Positions 47,950 through 56,066 of a DNA stretch of 64,000 nucleotides are shown here, piece by piece. Under the pieces are notes generated by a model. It did no database searches and was not told where the DNA came from. It saw only the letters and a program-made list of their open reading frames with translations. Numbering within the stretch: position 1 is the first letter of the stretch; every line of letters begins with the position of its first letter. Source of the stretch: Loktanella sp. S4079 (lineage in GTDB: Bacteria; Pseudomonadota; Alphaproteobacteria; Rhodobacterales; Rhodobacteraceae). A program made the translations under genes and the position numbers. The stretch is from contig NZ_JXYE01000002.1 in NCBI RefSeq assembly GCF_000967725.1, positions 248,001 to 312,000 on the forward strand, in the 5' to 3' direction.

Positions 47950-48165
47950 GTAAGGTGGCGAGAACCGCGGCAGCCGTAAGGGTAGCTAATCCTGAGGACC
48001 TGTATGTACAGGTGGGTGCCAGGTAAACTGACCAGGGTCAGAACAGAGCCAGCCCCCTAGGATTTGCTTAAGGCCGCTGGATTTGTACCCGGGACAACGA
48101 GAAGCGCAGAAACCCGCCGAGGCAACAGGTAGGTGCGATTGAGGTCTAGGGCAAGTGCCTGCCCA
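47950..48165 (+). ncRNA. Candidate structured non-coding RNA, unassigned
   Basis: No frame looks coding. The stretch folds into an extended structure: AATCCT (near 47987) pairs with AGGATT (near 48059), flanked by AGC/GCT; CAGC/GCTG and TAAG/CTTA extend it outward, and GGTGGCG can meet CCCGCC further out. Inside are perfect hairpins ACCTGTA-TG-TACAGGT and CTGACC-AG-GGTCAG, and further along GGGCA-AGTGCC-TGCCC. The rod with apical hairpins recalls 6S-like RNAs, but I cannot match it to 6S, SRP, RNase P or tmRNA motifs. Strand and ends are uncertain. Confidence 0.4.
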
Positions 48166-48170
48166 AAGAA

Positions 48171-48317
48171 TTATTCTTCGATGTCACCTTTGATCAGCCA
48201 GCCGTTTGGCCCAACCATCTCAATCGGGGCATAGGCGAGCAATAGCCGTTCCGCACAGCCAACCATGATGAGCGCCATAGAAACCTCGTAAACGGTGATA
48301 CCTTGGAAAAGTGACAT
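48171..48317 (-). CDS. 48-residue small protein
   Basis: A short minus-strand frame from ATG 48317 to TAA 48171-48173, with a strong AAGGAG ribosome binding site 6 nt before the ATG. The product begins MSLFQGITVYEVSMALIMVG, has one moderately hydrophobic segment (residues 9-29), and ends in an acidic GDIEE. It may be a small membrane-associated protein. No family recognised; the ribosome binding site is the chief evidence. Confidence 0.55.
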   Translation of the reverse strand: MSLFQGITVYEVSMALIMVGCAERLLLAYAPIEMVGPNGWLIKGDIEE

Positions 48318-48611
48318 TCATTGCTCCTTCGTGGTTCCTTTGATTTATGAAGGCCAAAACAGACGAAAAAGTGACAGATTTCATGGTAATTCACCAATGA
48401 TCCCGCGTCATTTGCCTTATTTGGAACATAAACTTTGCTGCCCGGCGCATTGTCCAATCGGCGGCAATTTGCTTAGTGGTTGGAATTTATAACAAAAAAG
48501 CGGTTTGTTGCTCATGTGTGGGTAAATTGCTGTGAAATAAGGTTAATTGTTGCCTGCAAGGCTGGTGGTGGTGGCGCGACGATTTCACGTGACGAATCTA
48601 TGTTGATTTTT
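48318..48611. other. Gene-free interval upstream of mmcB
   Basis: About 300 nt between the divergent small protein and mmcB with no plausible coding frame. It is AT-rich towards mmcB, consistent with promoters for both sides. Beyond the LexA operator at its right end I see no strong dyad or repeat. Confidence 0.5.
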
Positions 48612-48626
48612 GTTCACTAATTGTTC
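48612..48626 (+). promoter_or_regulatory. LexA (SOS) operator of mmcB
   Basis: GTTC-ACTAATT-GTTC is an exact match to the alphaproteobacterial SOS box, a direct repeat GTTC-N7-GTTC. It ends 11 nt before the mmcB start codon, where LexA would block transcription. Confidence 0.88.
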
Positions 48627-48637
48627 ACATTTAGCGC

Positions 48638-49096
48638 ATGCCCGATGAACAAATTGAAAATGCCCAAATGCTGGGCCAGATTTTGGCCCGTGGTGTTTGT
48701 CGTCACTTGCGCAGTCATGATTTCGTCAGTGTCGAAGAGTTGGTACCCACCAAAGGTTTGCGTGTGGATGTCATGGCCTTGGGGCCAAAGGGCGAGATTT
48801 GGATCATCGAATGCAAATCGAGCCGCGTGGACTTTATGTCCGACAATAAATGGCAGGGGTATCTTGATTGGTGTGATCGGTTCTTTTGGGCAGTGGACAC
48901 CGATTTTCCAACCGAAATCTTGCCCGACGGCACTGGATTAATCTTGGCTGACGGCTATGGCGCCGAGATCATTCGCATGGCGCCAGAGGATAAACTGGCG
49001 GCAGCACGGCGCAAGGTAATGACGCAGAAATTTGCAAGGCACGCGGCGATCCGTGCCCATGCTGCGCGTGATCCGCGTTTTAAGCCCGTTTTGTAA
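48638..49096 (+). CDS. mmcB: MmcB family DNA repair protein
   Basis: A 152-residue MmcB-type protein, known from Caulobacter as an SOS-controlled factor for mitomycin C resistance. It looks like a PD-(D/E)xK nuclease fold: RVDVMALGPKGEIWIIECKS gives the Asp and the Glu-x-Lys. ATG 48638 lies just after a LexA box, which supports both identity and damage control. Its 3-prime end overlaps the convergent DUF6324 gene by 17 nt. Confidence 0.87.
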   Translation: MPDEQIENAQMLGQILARGVCRHLRSHDFVSVEELVPTKGLRVDVMALGPKGEIWIIECKSSRVDFMSDNKWQGYLDWCDRFFWAVDTDFPTEILPDGTGLILADGYGAEIIRMAPEDKLAAARRKVMTQKFARHAAIRAHAARDPRFKPVL

Positions 49097-49274
49097 GCGC
49101 GCGAGCGGCAATTGCTGCGGCGCGGATTTCTTCGGCAATTTCGTCGGCTTCTTCCGCTTCGAAATCCATTGGAATTTCCACGCCACCTGCTTCGATAAAG
49201 ATTCGCACCATACCTTGGTCGGTTGGTCCGATTTGCATGTTGGCTTCGATGTCGCGTTCGCTGTTGATACCCAT
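49080..49274 (-). CDS. Small acidic protein, DUF6324-like
   Basis: A 64-residue protein starting MGINSERDIEANMQIGPTDQ, with a beta hairpin (MVRIFIEAGGVEIPMDF) followed by an acidic helix. I recall this as the DUF6324 family of Rhodobacterales; no function is known. Its end overlaps the mmcB stop convergently. Confidence 0.7.
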   Translation of the reverse strand: MGINSERDIEANMQIGPTDQGMVRIFIEAGGVEIPMDFEAEEADEIAEEIRAAAIAARALTKRA

Positions 49275-49424
49275 AACGGTCCCCCTGTTCCTTGTTTTTC
49301 CTACATGTGCAGTGCCCCAGATGGCAAGGGTTCAAAGGTATTGCTGTAATGTCCAAAAGACTGGTGAGTTTTCGATCAGAAGGTATTGCATTCATCGGAA
49401 GGGGTCGCTAAATCAAGCCTCGTT

Positions 49425-49501
49425 GCCGCCTTAGCTCAGTTGGTTAGAGCACTGGTTTGTGGAACCAGGGGTCCCCCGTTCGAGCCGGGGAGGCGGTACC
49501 A
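49425..49501 (+). tRNA. tRNA-His (GTG)
   Basis: Acceptor GCCGCCT/AGGCGGT with a G-U first pair, anticodon stem CTGGT/ACCAG with loop TTGTGGA (anticodon GTG), T arm CCCCG-TTCGAGC-CGGGG, discriminator A73 and encoded CCA. There is no extra G-1 opposite a C73, the alphaproteobacterial exception. Confidence 0.95.
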
Positions 49502-49631
49502 TCCTCAATCACTTTACTGCCTGATATGCCGAAGCTTGATATTTTCGTGCCAATCACGCAAACCCCACGCAATCTGACCCGTCGCTGCCTCCGGCGGGAG
49601 TATTTTTCCCAAAGCGAGGGGATGTCGTACC

Positions 49632-50660
49632 ATGTCTGACGTAATTGTTTTTGAGATTCAGGCGAATCCTCCTGCGCGATTGGATAAGGCGCTTGGACGC
49701 GATGTCCCGGCAGAGGCGGCATTGAGCCGTTCACGCTTGTCAAAGTTGATTGCTGAGGGCGCTGTGACGATCAATGGGGATGTGGTTACCGATCCGCGTC
49801 ACCGCGTAGCCGAAGGTGCTTTGGTGAAAGTCGCGGTCGCACCTGCAGACGAAAGCCATATATCAGGCGAAGATATTCCGTTGGACGTCGTCTATGAAGA
49901 TGATGATCTGATTGTGATTAATAAGCCGGCGGGTATGGTGGTGCATCCTGCGCCCGGAACGCCCAGCGGTACGTTGGTGAATGCCCTGATCCATCACTGT
50001 GGTGATAGCTTGTCAGGTGTCGGTGGTATGAAGCGACCAGGTGTCGTGCACCGGATCGATAAGGAAACGACAGGTCTGTTGGTTGCGGCAAAGTCTGATC
50101 GTGCCCATCATCATTTGGCGGAACAATTCGCGGCCCATAGTGTTGAACGTCGCTACCTAGCGGTGTGTTACGGTGTGCCTGATGCGAACGATCCGCGCTT
50201 GCGGGGGATCAAGGGGACGTCGTTTGAGCCCGGCAATATTCTGAAGGTGCAGACCTTTCTTGGCCGTCACAAGACCGACCGTCAGCGTCAAGCTGTGTCA
50301 TTCACAGGCGGGCGTCACGCAGTAACGCGTTCGCGTATTGTTGCGGCGCTTGGTCAGCCTGCCTGCGCCGCGCTGATCGAGTGCTGGCTGGAAACGGGCC
50401 GGACGCATCAGATTCGTGTTCACATGGCGCATTGTGGGCATGCGTTGATCGGTGATCCGACCTATGGCGGGCGTCGTAAATTGTCGCCCAAGGTCGTGGG
50501 CGAGGCCGGCGTTACTGCTGCGGCGGGTTTTGATCGTCAGGCGTTGCATGCCGCGACATTGGGATTTGAGCATCCGGTGACAGGCGAATTCATGCAGTTT
50601 GAGGCGGAGTTACCCAAAGATATGCAAGAGCTGCTTGCGTCGCTTGGGTATAAGGGCTGA
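49632..50660 (+). CDS. rluD: RluA-family pseudouridine synthase (RluD-like)
   Basis: A 342-residue enzyme. Residues about 15-70 form an S4 RNA-binding domain and the rest the catalytic domain, with the catalytic Asp in HRIDKETTGLL and the conserved GRTHQIRVH. RluD makes pseudouridines in helix 69 of 23S rRNA; RluA/RluC-like activity cannot be excluded. It precedes rpoH, an order common in this group. Confidence 0.88.
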   Translation: MSDVIVFEIQANPPARLDKALGRDVPAEAALSRSRLSKLIAEGAVTINGDVVTDPRHRVAEGALVKVAVAPADESHISGEDIPLDVVYEDDDLIVINKPAGMVVHPAPGTPSGTLVNALIHHCGDSLSGVGGMKRPGVVHRIDKETTGLLVAAKSDRAHHHLAEQFAAHSVERRYLAVCYGVPDANDPRLRGIKGTSFEPGNILKVQTFLGRHKTDRQRQAVSFTGGRHAVTRSRIVAALGQPACAALIECWLETGRTHQIRVHMAHCGHALIGDPTYGGRRKLSPKVVGEAGVTAAAGFDRQALHAATLGFEHPVTGEFMQFEAELPKDMQELLASLGYKG

Positions 50661-50756
50661 AATATTTAGTCCCATGTGCGTGAGCGCACGTAAAACACCC
50701 TCGCAATACTAAACTGAACGGTTCATATTAAATTCAAGGAAAAATCGCGGATCATA

Positions 50757-50787
50757 CTTGAAACGCCGCGTTTTGGTTCCCATATCC
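50757..50787 (+). promoter_or_regulatory. Sigma-32 (RpoH)-type promoter of rpoH
   Basis: CTTGAAA (50757-50763) and CCCATATCC (50779-50787) with a 15-nt spacer match the heat-shock consensus CTTGAAA-N11-16-CCCCATnT. They lie about 40 nt before the rpoH GTG. This suggests rpoH is transcribed partly by a heat-shock sigma factor. Confidence 0.6.
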
Positions 50788-50822
50788 ATGTTAAGCCTTT
50801 AAACATTAGGAGGGCAGAGACA

Positions 50823-51719
50823 GTGAGCAATTATAAGAATCTACCAGCGCCAACCCCAGAAGGTGGCCTGAATCGTTATATGCAAGAAATTCGTAAGTTC
50901 CCGATGCTGGAACCAGAAGAAGAATACATGCTGGCTAAGCGCTGGGTCGACCACGAAGACACGGACGCTGCGCATAAAATGGTGACGTCTCACCTGCGTC
51001 TGGCTGCAAAGATCGCAATGGGATATCGCGGCTACGGTTTGCCACAGGCCGAGGTGATCTCTGAGGCGAATGTTGGCTTGATGCAGGCGGTCAAACGCTT
51101 TGACCCGGAAAAAGGGTTCCGTCTGGCGACATATGCCATGTGGTGGATCCGTGCATCTATTCAGGAATATATCCTGCGGTCTTGGTCGCTGGTCAAACTG
51201 GGTACGACCTCTGCGCAAAAGAAACTGTTCTTTAACCTGCGCAAGGCGAAATCGCGGATCGGCGCCTTGGAAGATGGTGATTTGCACCCTGACAACGTTA
51301 AGCGGATTGCGAATGACCTTGGTGTGACCGAGGACGAAGTGATCAGCATGAACCGCCGAATGTCAGGTGGTGACGCGTCGCTTAATGCGCAGGTCGGTTC
51401 CGAAGGTGAGGGGACCATGCAATGGCAAGATTGGCTCGAGGATGAAAGTGCCAATACTGCTGCCGATTACGAAGAGCATGACGAACTCGACGTGCGTCGT
51501 GAGCTGCTTGCAGAGGCGATGAGCGTTTTGAACGACCGCGAAAAGGATATTCTGGTGCAGCGCCGTCTTTCTGATGAGACTGTTACGCTTGAGGATTTGA
51601 GCGGCCAGTATGACGTTAGTCGCGAGCGCATTCGGCAGATTGAAGTGCGTGCCTTTGAAAAGCTGCAGGTCAAAATGCAGGAACTTGCGCGCGAACGCGG
51701 TATGTTGCCTGCCGCCTGA
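50823..51719 (+). CDS. rpoH: RNA polymerase sigma factor RpoH (sigma-32)
   Basis: A 298-residue heat-shock sigma factor. The RpoH box QKKLFFNLRK separates it from RpoD. Region 2 (FRLATYAMWWIRASIQEY) and region 4 ([16 protein letters not shown]) are intact. The start is GTG 50823, preceded by AGGAGGGCAGAGACA. Alphaproteobacteria often have two rpoH genes, and this could be either. A strong terminator follows. Confidence 0.94.
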   Translation: MSNYKNLPAPTPEGGLNRYMQEIRKFPMLEPEEEYMLAKRWVDHEDTDAAHKMVTSHLRLAAKIAMGYRGYGLPQAEVISEANVGLMQAVKRFDPEKGFRLATYAMWWIRASIQEYILRSWSLVKLGTTSAQKKLFFNLRKAKSRIGALEDGDLHPDNVKRIANDLGVTEDEVISMNRRMSGGDASLNAQVGSEGEGTMQWQDWLEDESANTAADYEEHDELDVRRELLAEAMSVLNDREKDILVQRRLSDETVTLEDLSGQYDVSRERIRQIEVRAFEKLQVKMQELARERGMLPAA

Positions 51720-51745
51720 TTGCTGCAACGCGTTGAAGTAATTGA

Positions 51746-51777
51746 TCCCCGCTGGTTCGTCCGGCGGGGATTTTTGT
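51746..51777 (+). terminator. Intrinsic terminator of rpoH
   Basis: ATCCCCGC (51746-51753) pairs perfectly with GCGGGGAT (51765-51772) around an 11-nt loop and runs into a T-run. It begins 27 nt after the rpoH stop. Confidence 0.88.
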
Positions 51778-51842
51778 TGGTGCATTGTGCCCGTTGCCTT
51801 TACGGCACTTAGCGCTAACATCGCGGCGAAGAGGAGAATTCG

Positions 51843-52811
51843 ATGAAAGTTATTCGTTGGGGAATTTTGGGCGCTGCGAATTTTGCGCTGAATCACATGG
51901 GGCCGGCGATTCACGCCGCCAATGGGGCGCAGCTCGTGGCGTTGGCGACATCAAATGCCAGCAAGGCAGAGCCGTTCCGGGCTTTTGCGCCTGAGCTAAA
52001 GATCCATGAAAGCTATGATGCGCTACTTGCTGATCCAGAAATTGATGCCGTTTATGTGCCATTACCAAACCACCTGCATGTTGAGTGGACTGTCAAAGCA
52101 CTTAGGGCCGGAAAACATGTTTTGTGTGAAAAGCCGATTGCCTTGTCCGACGCTGATTTTGATCAACTCATCGCGGCGCGTAACGAATCTGGCTGTGTCG
52201 CCGCAGAGGCGTTTATGATCGTGCATCATCCACAATTCACGCGCGCACAGGAACTGGTGCAATCAGGCGCAATCGGCGCGGTGCGCCACGTAGACGCGAC
52301 ATTCACCTACTTTAACGATGATGTTCAAAATATACGCAATCAGGCGCAGGCGGGCGGCGGAGGCTTGCGTGATATAGGTGTTTATACCTTTGGTGCAGCC
52401 CGATTTGTGACTGGACAAGAGCCAGTTGATATTCCCTATGCGCGGCTTGATCTTGAGAATGGGGTTGATGTCTTTGCGCAGGTTGCCGCGAATTTCCCGA
52501 GCTTTAGCTATTCGGCCGTTGTCTCAATGCGGATGTTTAATCGCCAGCAGGTGACATTTCATGGCGACAAAGGTGTGCTGCAGCTGACGTGTCCGTTTAA
52601 TGCCAACGTCTTTGATCAGGCCGAACTTTTGCTGACTGTTGATGGGCGTGTCGTGACGACAGAGCGTTGGCCGGGCGTTAACCACTATGTCTTGCAGGTC
52701 GAAAACTTTGGTGAGGCCGTGCGTTCGGGTGGCGCGTATCAATGCCCACTTGAATTTTCGCGCGGAACGCAAAAAATGATGGATATGGTCTTTGCGGCAG
52801 GCGCAAAATAG
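51843..52811 (+). CDS. Gfo/Idh/MocA family oxidoreductase
   Basis: A 322-residue NAD(P)-dependent sugar-type oxidoreductase. The Rossmann motif is GILGAANFALNHMG, and the EKPIALSDADF motif is the family hallmark, followed by an AEAFMIVHHPQ region with a catalytic His candidate. The substrate is unknown; relatives include dimeric dihydrodiol dehydrogenases. It starts at ATG 51843 after GAGGAG. It may be cotranscribed with the DUF4389 gene 9 nt downstream. Confidence 0.87.
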   Translation: MKVIRWGILGAANFALNHMGPAIHAANGAQLVALATSNASKAEPFRAFAPELKIHESYDALLADPEIDAVYVPLPNHLHVEWTVKALRAGKHVLCEKPIALSDADFDQLIAARNESGCVAAEAFMIVHHPQFTRAQELVQSGAIGAVRHVDATFTYFNDDVQNIRNQAQAGGGGLRDIGVYTFGAARFVTGQEPVDIPYARLDLENGVDVFAQVAANFPSFSYSAVVSMRMFNRQQVTFHGDKGVLQLTCPFNANVFDQAELLLTVDGRVVTTERWPGVNHYVLQVENFGEAVRSGGAYQCPLEFSRGTQKMMDMVFAAGAK

Positions 52812-52820
52812 GAGAACGGC

Positions 52821-53099
52821 ATGACCGAGCACGAAAAGAGCGATGTAGAATCAGATTTCGAAAGCATTTGGATGCGACTGATTCATATGGTGATCATTGC
52901 TGTGCTGATGAGCATGGCGAGTTCTCTGCTTGGCTTGCTGACGGTGGCGCAGTTTGTGATCATGTTGTTTAAGAAGCGCGAGCCGAATGAACAGCTTGCC
53001 GAGATTGGCACCACCATGGGCGTCTGGATGGCAAAGGCTGCACGCTATCAAGTTGCCGCCAGCGAAGTGAAGCCTTGGCCTTGGACAGAGCTTGACTAA
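52821..53099 (+). CDS. DUF4389 domain membrane protein
   Basis: A 92-residue protein with a central hydrophobic stretch (LIHMVIIAVLMSMASSLLGL and on to about residue 50), probably two short spans or a hairpin, followed by KKREPNEQLAEIG and a soluble tail. This is the DUF4389 layout. Function unknown. It lies between the oxidoreductase and the hydrolase on one strand. Confidence 0.8.
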   Translation: MTEHEKSDVESDFESIWMRLIHMVIIAVLMSMASSLLGLLTVAQFVIMLFKKREPNEQLAEIGTTMGVWMAKAARYQVAASEVKPWPWTELD

Positions 53100-53103
53100 T
53101 GCT

Positions 53104-54096
53104 ATGTGGGCGCGCGGTGTTTTTTCTCTGCTGTTGCTGACGCAGGCCTGCGCGCGCCCCTATGAAATCGTCGTTCAGCCGCCGAGCGACGATGCGGTGA
53201 TAGAGACCGTCTATTTAGCAACGCAACAAATCACAGCGCGCGAGGACGATCCAATACGTGTTGATCGTCCTAACGAGCCATCATTTGCGCATGTCGCGGT
53301 TGCGATTCCGCCAAACCATCGTCCGGGAATGGTCGAAGAAACCACCGCGCAAGCGCAGGGGTTTTCTGTAGCGGGATATGATCCGCTCACGCGCGAACAG
53401 TTCATTGCGCAGATACGTCAGGCCCCCGAGCGAGAGGTGGCGCTGTTTGTTCATGGCTACAATTCGACGACCACTGAGGCTGTCTATCGCTTTGCGCAAA
53501 TGGGACATGATTTTGCGATTGATGATGTAAAGGCCGTGTTTTCATGGGCCTCGGCTGCTGCCCCAGGGGCTTATGTCTATGATCGCGATAGCGTGGTGTT
53601 TGCCCGCGATGATCTGACGGCCTTGCTGGCGCAAATCACCCATGACGCCCAAAAGCCGATCATGCTTGTGGCGCATTCCCTTGGTGCCCAGCTCACGATG
53701 GAGGCGATGCGTCAGCTAGCGATTGGCGGCCAACAAGACGTGCTGAATAACATCAGCGGGGTGGTCTTGCTTTCGCCGGATATTGATCCTGATATTTTCC
53801 GCAGGCAGGTCGACACGATCGGGCCGCGTGATGATCCCTATATTATTTTGACTAGTGGCAAGGATAGGGCGCTTCGATTATCTTCTTTTTTGATTGGCGG
53901 GCGTCCAAAGGTCGGACAGCTCAATGCCGTTGATGATGTCGCGGGGCTGAATGTTGTCATGATTGACCTCACAGACCAAGGCGATGGATCGCATGCGGAC
54001 CACCTTGTTGCGGCGACCTCGGAAAGCGCGATAAGCATTCTCAGTCAAATCAAAGATCTGCCAAGCCTGAGGCGAAGCGGGTTATTGCTAGAGTAG
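53104..54096 (+). CDS. Alpha/beta hydrolase (DUF900 family), lipoprotein-like
   Basis: A 330-residue hydrolase. The start MWARGVFSLLLLTQACARP ends in a lipobox-like TQAC, so it is probably lipidated or exported. The hydrolase core has FVHGYN, the nucleophile elbow AHSLGAQ and a later Asp/His (ADHL). It resembles the DUF900 branch. A TTG start at 53092 would extend it into the preceding gene; ATG 53104 is preferred. Confidence 0.8.
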   Translation: MWARGVFSLLLLTQACARPYEIVVQPPSDDAVIETVYLATQQITAREDDPIRVDRPNEPSFAHVAVAIPPNHRPGMVEETTAQAQGFSVAGYDPLTREQFIAQIRQAPEREVALFVHGYNSTTTEAVYRFAQMGHDFAIDDVKAVFSWASAAAPGAYVYDRDSVVFARDDLTALLAQITHDAQKPIMLVAHSLGAQLTMEAMRQLAIGGQQDVLNNISGVVLLSPDIDPDIFRRQVDTIGPRDDPYIILTSGKDRALRLSSFLIGGRPKVGQLNAVDDVAGLNVVMIDLTDQGDGSHADHLVAATSESAISILSQIKDLPSLRRSGLLLE

Positions 54097-54174
54097 ATAA
54101 TGCTTACCCTTTAGGTGCGTGGCTCACCGGATCACCGGGAGTTCACGCATCTAAGGCACTGATATGTCAGTAAA

Positions 54175-54258
54175 TGGTGGGCGACCCTGGAATCGAACCA
54201 GGCGTGAGTCGCCTCGAGGGAGTTACAGTCCCCTGCCACACCTTGCGGCCTGTCGCCC
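54175..54258 (-). tRNA. tRNA-Tyr (GTA)
   Basis: Minus strand: acceptor GGGCGAC/GTCGCCC, D arm GCCG, anticodon stem GGGGA/TCCCT around loop CTGTAAC (anticodon GTA), a long class II variable arm, T arm CCTGG-TTCGATT-CCAGG, discriminator A and encoded CCA. Confidence 0.92.
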
Positions 54259-54381
54259 ACTGGGGGGCTGATTACCTGCGGCCCCATGCCCCGTCAACCG
54301 CAAAAGTGACGGAAATTGCGACAAGTCTTCACAGAGTTCGTTTTGTACGGTATCGCCCCTGCAAAACAGCCTTAGAAACGG

Positions 54382-55167
54382 ATGCGAACGATGAAAAAGC
54401 CAAAGTGGGTCATTGCGAAAGAGCAAGGAAAACGCGCTGCCGCAAACGAAACAGTCTGGCTTTTTGGGCTGCATGCGGTGCGTGACGCGCTTGAAAACCC
54501 GAACCGGGTGAAATTGCGTCTGGTTGTGACACGTAACGCGCTCGAACGACTGGGCGATTCTGTGGCCAAGGGCGGGATTGAACCCGAAATCTCGGACCCA
54601 CGTAAATTTGCAGCGCCTCTTGATCCGCAGTCGGTGCACCAAGGTGCCGCGCTTGAGGTAAAGCCGTTGGATTGGGGCAAGCTTGAGGATGTGGCATTGG
54701 GGGATGGTCCGCAGCCACCACGCATCGTGTTGCTGGACCGCGTGACAGACCCACATAACGTGGGGGCGATTCTGCGATCCGCAGAAGTTTTTGGTGCGCG
54801 CGCCGTTGTCGCTATGCAGCGTCATGCCGCCCCGGAAACTGGGGCGTTGGCCAAGACGGCCAGCGGTGCACTGGAGCGTCAGCCCTATCTGCGTGTACGA
54901 AACCTCGCGGACGCGATTATTGCGCTTCAGGATATGGGGTATTTGGTTTTGGGCCTTGATGGTGAAGCAGAACAAACGATCGAAGCCGCAGTTGATGGTA
55001 AACGTGATCGCGCGATTGCGCTTGTTATGGGGGCCGAAGGGCCGGGGCTACGCGAAAAGACCAGAGAGACCTGCGATGGGCTTGTGCGGATTGATTTCGT
55101 CGGCGGTTTTGGGTCGCTGAATGTTTCGAACGCCGCAGCGGTAGCACTTTATGCTGCGAAGGCTTAA
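54382..55167 (+). CDS. rlmB: 23S rRNA (guanosine-2-prime-O)-methyltransferase, RlmB/TrmH family
   Basis: A 261-residue SPOUT methyltransferase. The N-terminal substrate-binding domain begins FGLHAVRDALEN. The C-terminal knot domain has VLLDRVTDPHNVGAILRSAE, LVMGAEGPGLR and FGSLNVSNAAAVALY, the three TrmH motifs. RlmB methylates G2251 of 23S rRNA. ATG 54382 is used; a second ATG lies at 54391. Confidence 0.9.
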   Translation: MRTMKKPKWVIAKEQGKRAAANETVWLFGLHAVRDALENPNRVKLRLVVTRNALERLGDSVAKGGIEPEISDPRKFAAPLDPQSVHQGAALEVKPLDWGKLEDVALGDGPQPPRIVLLDRVTDPHNVGAILRSAEVFGARAVVAMQRHAAPETGALAKTASGALERQPYLRVRNLADAIIALQDMGYLVLGLDGEAEQTIEAAVDGKRDRAIALVMGAEGPGLREKTRETCDGLVRIDFVGGFGSLNVSNAAAVALYAAKA

Positions 55168-55176
55168 GTAGCTTTT

Positions 55177-55473
55177 ATGCCGGCGAATAAGATTGCGACA
55201 TGTTGTTATTGTGGAACCCGTGCAGCCTTGCGTTTGCGCGGTTCTGACCGGCATGAGCTAAGCTGTTCAAATTGCGGTGCGCCGCTGAAGGCAATGAAAA
55301 ATATTCCGCTGACGCCGGTACAGCCGACCGCGCCTGCGGCGACGCCCGCCCGCCCGGCCCAACCCAAACCAAAGAAACGCAAAGATAAGCGCAAGCCGTC
55401 GCGATTTGGCCGTCGTGTGTTTTCGAAGATCTGGGATGAGATTGAGGATGTTTTTGACGACATCTTTGATTAG
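55177..55473 (+). CDS. Small zinc-ribbon hypothetical protein
   Basis: A 98-residue protein with a zinc ribbon (CCYCGTRAAL and SCSNCGAPL, two CxxC pairs) in the first 40 residues. A Pro/Ala-rich linker, a very basic KPKPKKRKDKRKP stretch and an acidic C terminus (DEIEDVFDDIFD) follow. It may bind nucleic acid through the basic segment. It is 9 nt behind rlmB, so likely in one transcript. Confidence 0.65.
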   Translation: MPANKIATCCYCGTRAALRLRGSDRHELSCSNCGAPLKAMKNIPLTPVQPTAPAATPARPAQPKPKKRKDKRKPSRFGRRVFSKIWDEIEDVFDDIFD

Positions 55474-55594
55474 GCGCAATGTGATCACAATTTGATGAGC
55501 GCCTCTTTTGTTAGGAAATTTGGGACATAGATTGGTATCGAAGGCGCGCAACTGGAACGCGCGTGCCTGTTATCACTGTCCCTCGTTCCAAACT

Positions 55595-55622
55595 GCGCCC
55601 GGCATTGACCGGGCGCTTTTTT
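55595..55622 (+). terminator. Strong intrinsic terminator
   Basis: GCGCCCGG-CATTGA-CCGGGCGC is a perfect 8-bp stem followed by six T residues (55617-55622). It is 120 nt after the zinc-ribbon gene, with only non-coding sequence between, so it may end either that gene's message or a separate small RNA. Confidence 0.9.
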
Positions 55623-55646
55623 CGATGGGCATAAATGAGGGATACA

Positions 55647-56066
55647 ATGCATTATTCTGATGAGTTTCTGCGTGAGGTGTTGAGTAGTGCAAAGACCATT
55701 GCATTGGTCGGCGCATCGACTAATCCAGCACGACCAAGTCGAATGGTCGGAGAATTTTTGGTCCAAAAGGGGTATCGCGTAATTGGCGTCAATCCGGGGC
55801 TTGCTGGTAAGCAAATGTTTGGCGAAACGGTCTATGCTGATCTGGCATCCATTCCTGACCAAGTTGACCTTGTAGATATTTTTCGCGCCTCCGATGCGGT
55901 GCCGGGTATCGTTCATGACGCTCTTACACATCTGAGCGGCTTGCAAACGATCTGGATGCAGTTAGGTGTTGAACACGCACAGGCCACGCAGCAAGCACAG
56001 GCGCAGGGCATCAAGGTTGTACAGGACCGTTGCCCAAAAATTGAGATTGCGCGATTAGGGCTATAG
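55647..56066 (+). CDS. CoA-binding domain protein (YccU-like)
   Basis: A 139-residue Rossmann-fold CoA-binding protein of the YccU type (TIALVGASTNPARPSRMV near the N terminus, then GYRVIGVNPG). The likely start is ATG 55647, with GAGGG at good spacing; another ATG lies at 55635. Precise function unknown. Its stop codon directly abuts the convergent hisE stop. Confidence 0.85.
   Translation: MHYSDEFLREVLSSAKTIALVGASTNPARPSRMVGEFLVQKGYRVIGVNPGLAGKQMFGETVYADLASIPDQVDLVDIFRASDAVPGIVHDALTHLSGLQTIWMQLGVEHAQATQQAQAQGIKVVQDRCPKIEIARLGL

Noticed and set aside
47955..47985. Possible SRP (4.5S) RNA because of a GCAGCCGTAA string
   Set aside because: The rest of the SRP core (GGAA tetraloop and symmetric loop) is absent.
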